Assembly (NCBI RefSeq): GCF_949628215.1
Contig: NC_134280.1
Span: forward strand, 49,812,621 to 49,876,620
Length of the DNA: 64,000 nt
Reading direction: 5' to 3'
From: Phalacrocorax aristotelis
Lineage: Eukaryota; Chordata; Aves; Suliformes; Phalacrocoracidae
Within the stretch, counting starts at the first letter, position 1. Each line of letters begins with the position of its first letter. Below the pieces are notes generated by a model that worked only from the letters and a program-made list of their open reading frames with translations, was not told the DNA's origin and ran no database searches. Position numbers and translations under genes: made by a program. This document shows, one piece after another, positions 62,801 to 64,000 of this stretch.

Positions 62801-63611
62801 CCACATACAAAGATACAGTGGTACTACCCAAACCTTCAAAAAGTAGACGTTGACCTGTAATTGTTTTACTTCTATTCTGCATGATACACTTTCCATTTTA
62901 TTTAATGCCATTTTGATATCTCTTTTGGAATAGACAGTTTCCCCTTTTTGTCACCATCAAAAGACAAGTTATCCAACTGTTACTCACCTGTTTGCTCTGT
63001 CTTCACAATAACATTATGAGACTGATACATGTCACTTCCGCACTGGCCTGCAAGAAAGAATATGGCAGATAGGATGTATGACAACAAGCACAGAAAAATC
63101 AAAGGTATTAGCTCCAAGCAGCAACTGCTACAGCTGAGCCAGAGGGCTAATTCTGGAGTGGGAAACATACCCTTTCTCATGGACCTTCAGAATTCTGCCT
63201 TATGTCATAACTAAGCAATTTAGCAATACAGTGAACGAGGTATAAGCAGTATAGCAAACATAGCAAATAAGGTCTGCCAGGTAGGTCTCTGGGGAACGTA
63301 TGCGACTTCTGAAGATCCCAGAGTTCAGACCACTGTATGGGTGTCTCTGCCTAATACCTATTTACCATTCCATTTTAGGTGCTGAAGGTTGCTGTAAAGC
63401 AGTTGCCCTGCTGTCCCAGCTGCCTGAGTGAATTCCTGTAGGCTCATACTACACAGATGTTCCCCATTGATATCAAACTCCTGGAAGGGTATGCAGTTGG
63501 CATCCAGTTGGTTGGTATCAAGGAGATGCTGTAGCCACTCCCAGACTTGAAATTTAGTCCAGTACTGCGGGTGTATTTCATGCCACTGGGTTCCATAGAA
63601 GCTGCTGGACA
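53768..63611 (-). CDS. EHF: EHF (ETS homologous factor / ESE-3), 3' seven coding exons
   Basis: Epithelium-specific ETS transcription factor acting in the nucleus on GGAA-core sites. Seven coding exons are read on the minus strand: 63611-63366, 63047-62988, 60613-60545, 60453-60385, 57391-57332, 54870-54675 and 53867-53768. All have AG acceptors and GT donors and join in one frame of about 265 residues ending in TAA (53770-53768). Domain order: PNT domain ([39 protein letters not shown]), an acidic/polar linker, then the ETS domain ([53 protein letters not shown]) and the C-terminus GWRENEN. Human EHF is 300 residues from memory, so about 33 N-terminal residues and the start codon lie past 64,000. 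The linker and C-terminus match EHF rather than its paralogues ELF5 or ELF3. In mammals ELF5 is the neighbour on the 5' side and APIP on the 3' side; neither is visible here. No disabling mutation is seen. Confidence 0.97.
53868..54674 (-). other. EHF: EHF last intron (807 bp, phase 2)
   Basis: Donor GTGAGC at 54674 downward, acceptor TTTTAACAG ending at 53868. It contains the AT-rich hairpin listed separately and no repeat I recognise. Confidence 0.93.
54450..54479 (+). repeat. AT-rich perfect hairpin in the last EHF intron
   Basis: The arms TATATATAACA (54450-54460) and TGTTATATATA (54469-54479) are perfect reverse complements with an 8-nt loop. Further TA-rich sequence lies on both sides. 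It is about 200 bp downstream, in transcript terms, of the ETS-exon donor. Confidence 0.9.
54675..54870 (-). CDS. EHF: EHF main ETS-domain exon
   Basis: This 196-nt exon encodes [19 protein letters not shown], then [40 protein letters not shown] and two bases of the next Arg codon. It covers helix 1, most of the winged-helix fold and most of recognition helix 3. The conserved tryptophans of the domain (LWEF, KWED, LWGK) are present. The acceptor is CTTTCAG and the donor GTGAGC. It enters in phase 1 and leaves in phase 2, so it cannot be skipped without a frameshift. Confidence 0.97.
55890..56010 (+). mobile_element. Possible relic of a CR1-like reverse-transcriptase domain
   Basis: One plus-strand frame near 55,900 reads [14 protein letters not shown], resembling the CR1/L2-family RT motif VDLVYLDFSKAFD with the catalytic-region spacing. 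Stops follow. It sits just next to, and opposite in orientation to, the CR1 at 56,046. The match is about 14 residues, so chance cannot be excluded. Confidence 0.35.
56046..56500 (-). mobile_element. CR1 LINE 3' fragment in an EHF intron, sense to EHF
   Basis: The minus-strand copy ends at AGAATCATAGAAT (56047 onward), the reverse complement of the ATTCTATGATTCT tail. It continues through AGAAGGGACCCATAAGGATC and the ORF2 end. Minus-strand translation gives [20 protein letters not shown], then [33 protein letters not shown] and, past a stop, LPREV. Divergence is moderate and lies between that of the 8.2 kb and 16.7 kb copies. It lies in the intron between the basic linker exon and the ETS exon and so has the same orientation as the EHF transcript. 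The 5' border near 56,500 is approximate. Confidence 0.93.
57332..57391 (-). CDS. EHF: EHF linker exon (60 nt), basic, just before the ETS domain
   Basis: The exon encodes (D)[19 protein letters not shown] plus the first base of an Asn codon. The acceptor is CTGCAG and the donor GTAAGT. The basic KSHTKKH stretch directly precedes the ETS domain and may contribute to nuclear localisation (inference). From memory, the human protein has MKKEQDP where this one has VKKSQDH, so a possible psi-K-x-E site there is absent. The exon is symmetric, phase 1-1. Confidence 0.94.
57886..57905 (+). repeat. Putative G-quadruplex motif in an EHF intron
   Basis: A run of nine G, then CA, GGG, TT, GGGG. The nine-G run can supply two of the four G3 tracts. 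The G-rich strand is the template strand of EHF. Confidence 0.7.
58366..58407. promoter_or_regulatory. Candidate intronic enhancer core: two octamers, AP-1 and ETS core
   Basis: ATTTGCAT occurs twice in the same orientation (58366-58373 and 58400-58407), 34 bp apart, about three helical turns. Between them lies a consensus AP-1 site TGACTCA (58381-58387), followed at once by CAGGAAAT with a GGAA ETS core (58388-58395). It sits in the 3.0-kb EHF intron, 0.98 kb upstream, in transcript terms, of the basic linker exon. The motifs are visible; enhancer function is inference. Confidence 0.45.
60385..60453 (-). CDS. EHF: EHF linker exon (69 nt)
   Basis: The exon encodes (E)[22 protein letters not shown] plus the first base of an Asp codon. 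The acceptor is TTCCCAG and the donor [22 protein letters not shown] is a signature of EHF and not of ELF3 or ELF5. The exon is symmetric, phase 1-1. It equals the preceding exon in length, but the two peptides show no similarity, so this is not an exon duplication. Confidence 0.95.
60454..60544 (-). other. EHF: EHF short intron (91 bp, phase 1)
   Basis: Donor GTAACT, acceptor TTCCCAG. It is close to the lower end of usual vertebrate intron length. It separates the two 69-nt linker exons. Confidence 0.93.
60545..60613 (-). CDS. EHF: EHF linker exon (69 nt), acidic and tyrosine-rich
   Basis: The exon encodes (D)[22 protein letters not shown] plus the first base of a Glu codon. The acceptor is TTTCAG after a pyrimidine run and the donor is GTAACT. 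The peptide matches the acidic, tyrosine-containing linker of EHF (WKxENYLYD, YGSTV), expected to be disordered and part of the transactivating region. The exon is symmetric, phase 1-1. It is separated from the next exon by an intron of only 91 bp. Confidence 0.95.
60614..62987 (-). other. EHF: EHF intron (2,374 bp)
   Basis: Donor GTGAGT, acceptor TTTCAG. It contains the 18-nt A run (61.42 kb) and a close direct repeat of TTTTCACTGCA near 61,935-61,960. No transposon was recognised. Confidence 0.92.
61418..61435 (+). repeat. Poly(A) run, 18 nt
   Basis: An uninterrupted A run in the 2.4-kb EHF intron. No retroposed body is recognisable upstream. Confidence 0.95.
62988..63047 (-). CDS. EHF: EHF linker exon (60 nt) with a VKTE motif
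   Basis: The exon encodes (G)[19 protein letters not shown] plus the first base of an Asp codon. The acceptor is TTGCAG and the donor GTGAGT. It links the PNT domain to the acidic linker. The peptide contains V-K-T-E, which fits the psi-K-x-E SUMO-conjugation consensus and is also present in human EHF (from memory). The exon is symmetric, phase 1-1. Confidence 0.95.
63048..63365 (-). other. EHF: EHF intron (318 bp)
   Basis: Donor GTAAAT at 63365 downward, acceptor TTCTTTCTTGCAG. Nothing else was recognised. Confidence 0.93.
63366..63611 (-). CDS. EHF: EHF exon carrying the PNT (Pointed) domain
   Basis: This 246-nt exon encodes 81 whole codons plus split codons at both ends. The acceptor is a pyrimidine run ending CCAG (63613-63612 are AG) and the donor is GTAAAT at 63365-63360. 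It carries essentially the whole PNT domain, a SAM-like helical bundle: [19 protein letters not shown] at the start, [19 protein letters not shown] in the middle and [13 protein letters not shown] at the end. The ATG at 63612-63610 that opens a local reading frame straddles the splice acceptor, so it is not a start codon. The true first codon here is a valine or similar residue completed by the upstream exon. Phase is 1 at both ends, so skipping keeps the frame. Confidence 0.96.
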
Positions 63612-64000
63612 CTGGAAAAGAAAATAGGTATTTACTGTCTCTGTTAGCACTATGGGACTATGTCAATGACAAGAAAGGTCTATAGCTAAATTGCATGCCC
63701 TGGAAGTCCACAGATATAGATTCTTTTCTCAGTCCTTAACACTAGCTCAGTAGCTATTGCTGGAGAAGGTATTGTTTGGGGTTGGTTTTTTTTTTTTGAC
63801 TCAGTTTTTCCAGTTAAAAACTGGAATTATTACATTACACTTCTCTTGGCAGATTGAATATGTAGGAATTAATTTATTAATATTGGCTAAATACACCAAA
63901 ATTCTTTGATGGAAGATACCTTGCAGAAGTACTATTGAAAAGGTATGTTGATCCTTGTGAGGGAAAAAAAATTTAGTGCCTCAGAAAATGATAGAAAAGC
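63612..64000 (-). other. EHF: EHF intron upstream of the PNT exon (partial)
   Basis: Acceptor side of the intron leading to the N-terminal coding exon(s), which are outside the window. A 27-nt G/T tract lies at 63,772-63,798. No exon matching the EHF N-terminus was found here. Confidence 0.8.

Noticed and set aside
63358..63612. Reading the PNT exon as an independent 84-codon gene with its own ATG
   Set aside because: The ATG straddles the AG splice acceptor and the frame runs past the donor into intron before its stop. It is an internal EHF exon.
1..64000. CRISPR arrays, operons, tRNA or rRNA genes, phage or plasmid modules
   Set aside because: No regularly spaced repeats, no ribosome-binding-site-led gene trains and no tRNA cloverleaf were seen. 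The sequence is vertebrate nuclear DNA with spliced exons and LINEs.

Overview
This is vertebrate nuclear DNA, most likely from a bird. It holds one recognisable protein-coding gene, the 3' seven coding exons of EHF (ETS homologous factor, also called ESE-3), on the minus strand at 53,768-63,611. The case for a bird is the CR1-type LINEs in several age classes, with typical 3' ends and ATTCT or ATTCTATG-like tails, together with low repeat density and compact introns. A turtle or crocodilian is a weaker alternative. No bacterial, phage, CRISPR or operon-like organisation is present.

Layout. (1) 1-53 kb is non-coding DNA on the 3' side of EHF. Its open reading frames are short and overlapping and resemble no family I know. 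In mammals the DNA 3' of EHF is a long gene desert leading to APIP (from memory), so this is most simply read as the start of that desert. It contains a young CR1 copy (8.2-9.1 kb) ending in a perfect pentanucleotide array. Older CR1/L3 relics lie at about 15.4-15.8, 16.65-16.9, 38.6-40.2 and 42.3-42.6 kb. There are also pure G/T or C/A tracts, small perfect hairpins, a CpG cluster near 44.1 kb, and AT-rich blocks that resemble regulatory DNA. (2) 52.4-53.77 kb is the probable EHF 3' UTR. (3) 53.77-63.61 kb holds EHF exons: the whole PNT (Pointed/SAM-like) domain exon, four short linker exons of 60, 69, 69 and 60 nt, the main ETS exon and the terminal exon with the stop codon. The N-terminal exon(s), about 33 residues in human EHF, lie beyond 64,000. 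(4) EHF introns contain a second well-preserved CR1 (about 56.05-56.5 kb, minus strand), an older reverse-transcriptase relic beside it, a putative G-quadruplex and a compact octamer/AP-1/ETS-core motif cluster near 58.37-58.41 kb.

How it works together. EHF encodes an epithelial ETS transcription factor. All introns in the window before the ETS exon interrupt codons after their first base (phase 1), so every exon from PNT through the linker is a multiple of three and could be skipped without a frameshift. The last intron (phase 2) splits the codon of an invariant DNA-contacting arginine in the recognition helix. The rest of the window is best treated as regulatory-desert sequence with transposon relics. 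I found no convincing new gene system. The most useful leads are the modular exon structure, the intronic motif cluster and the CNE-like blocks. All of them can be checked by alignment and transcript data.
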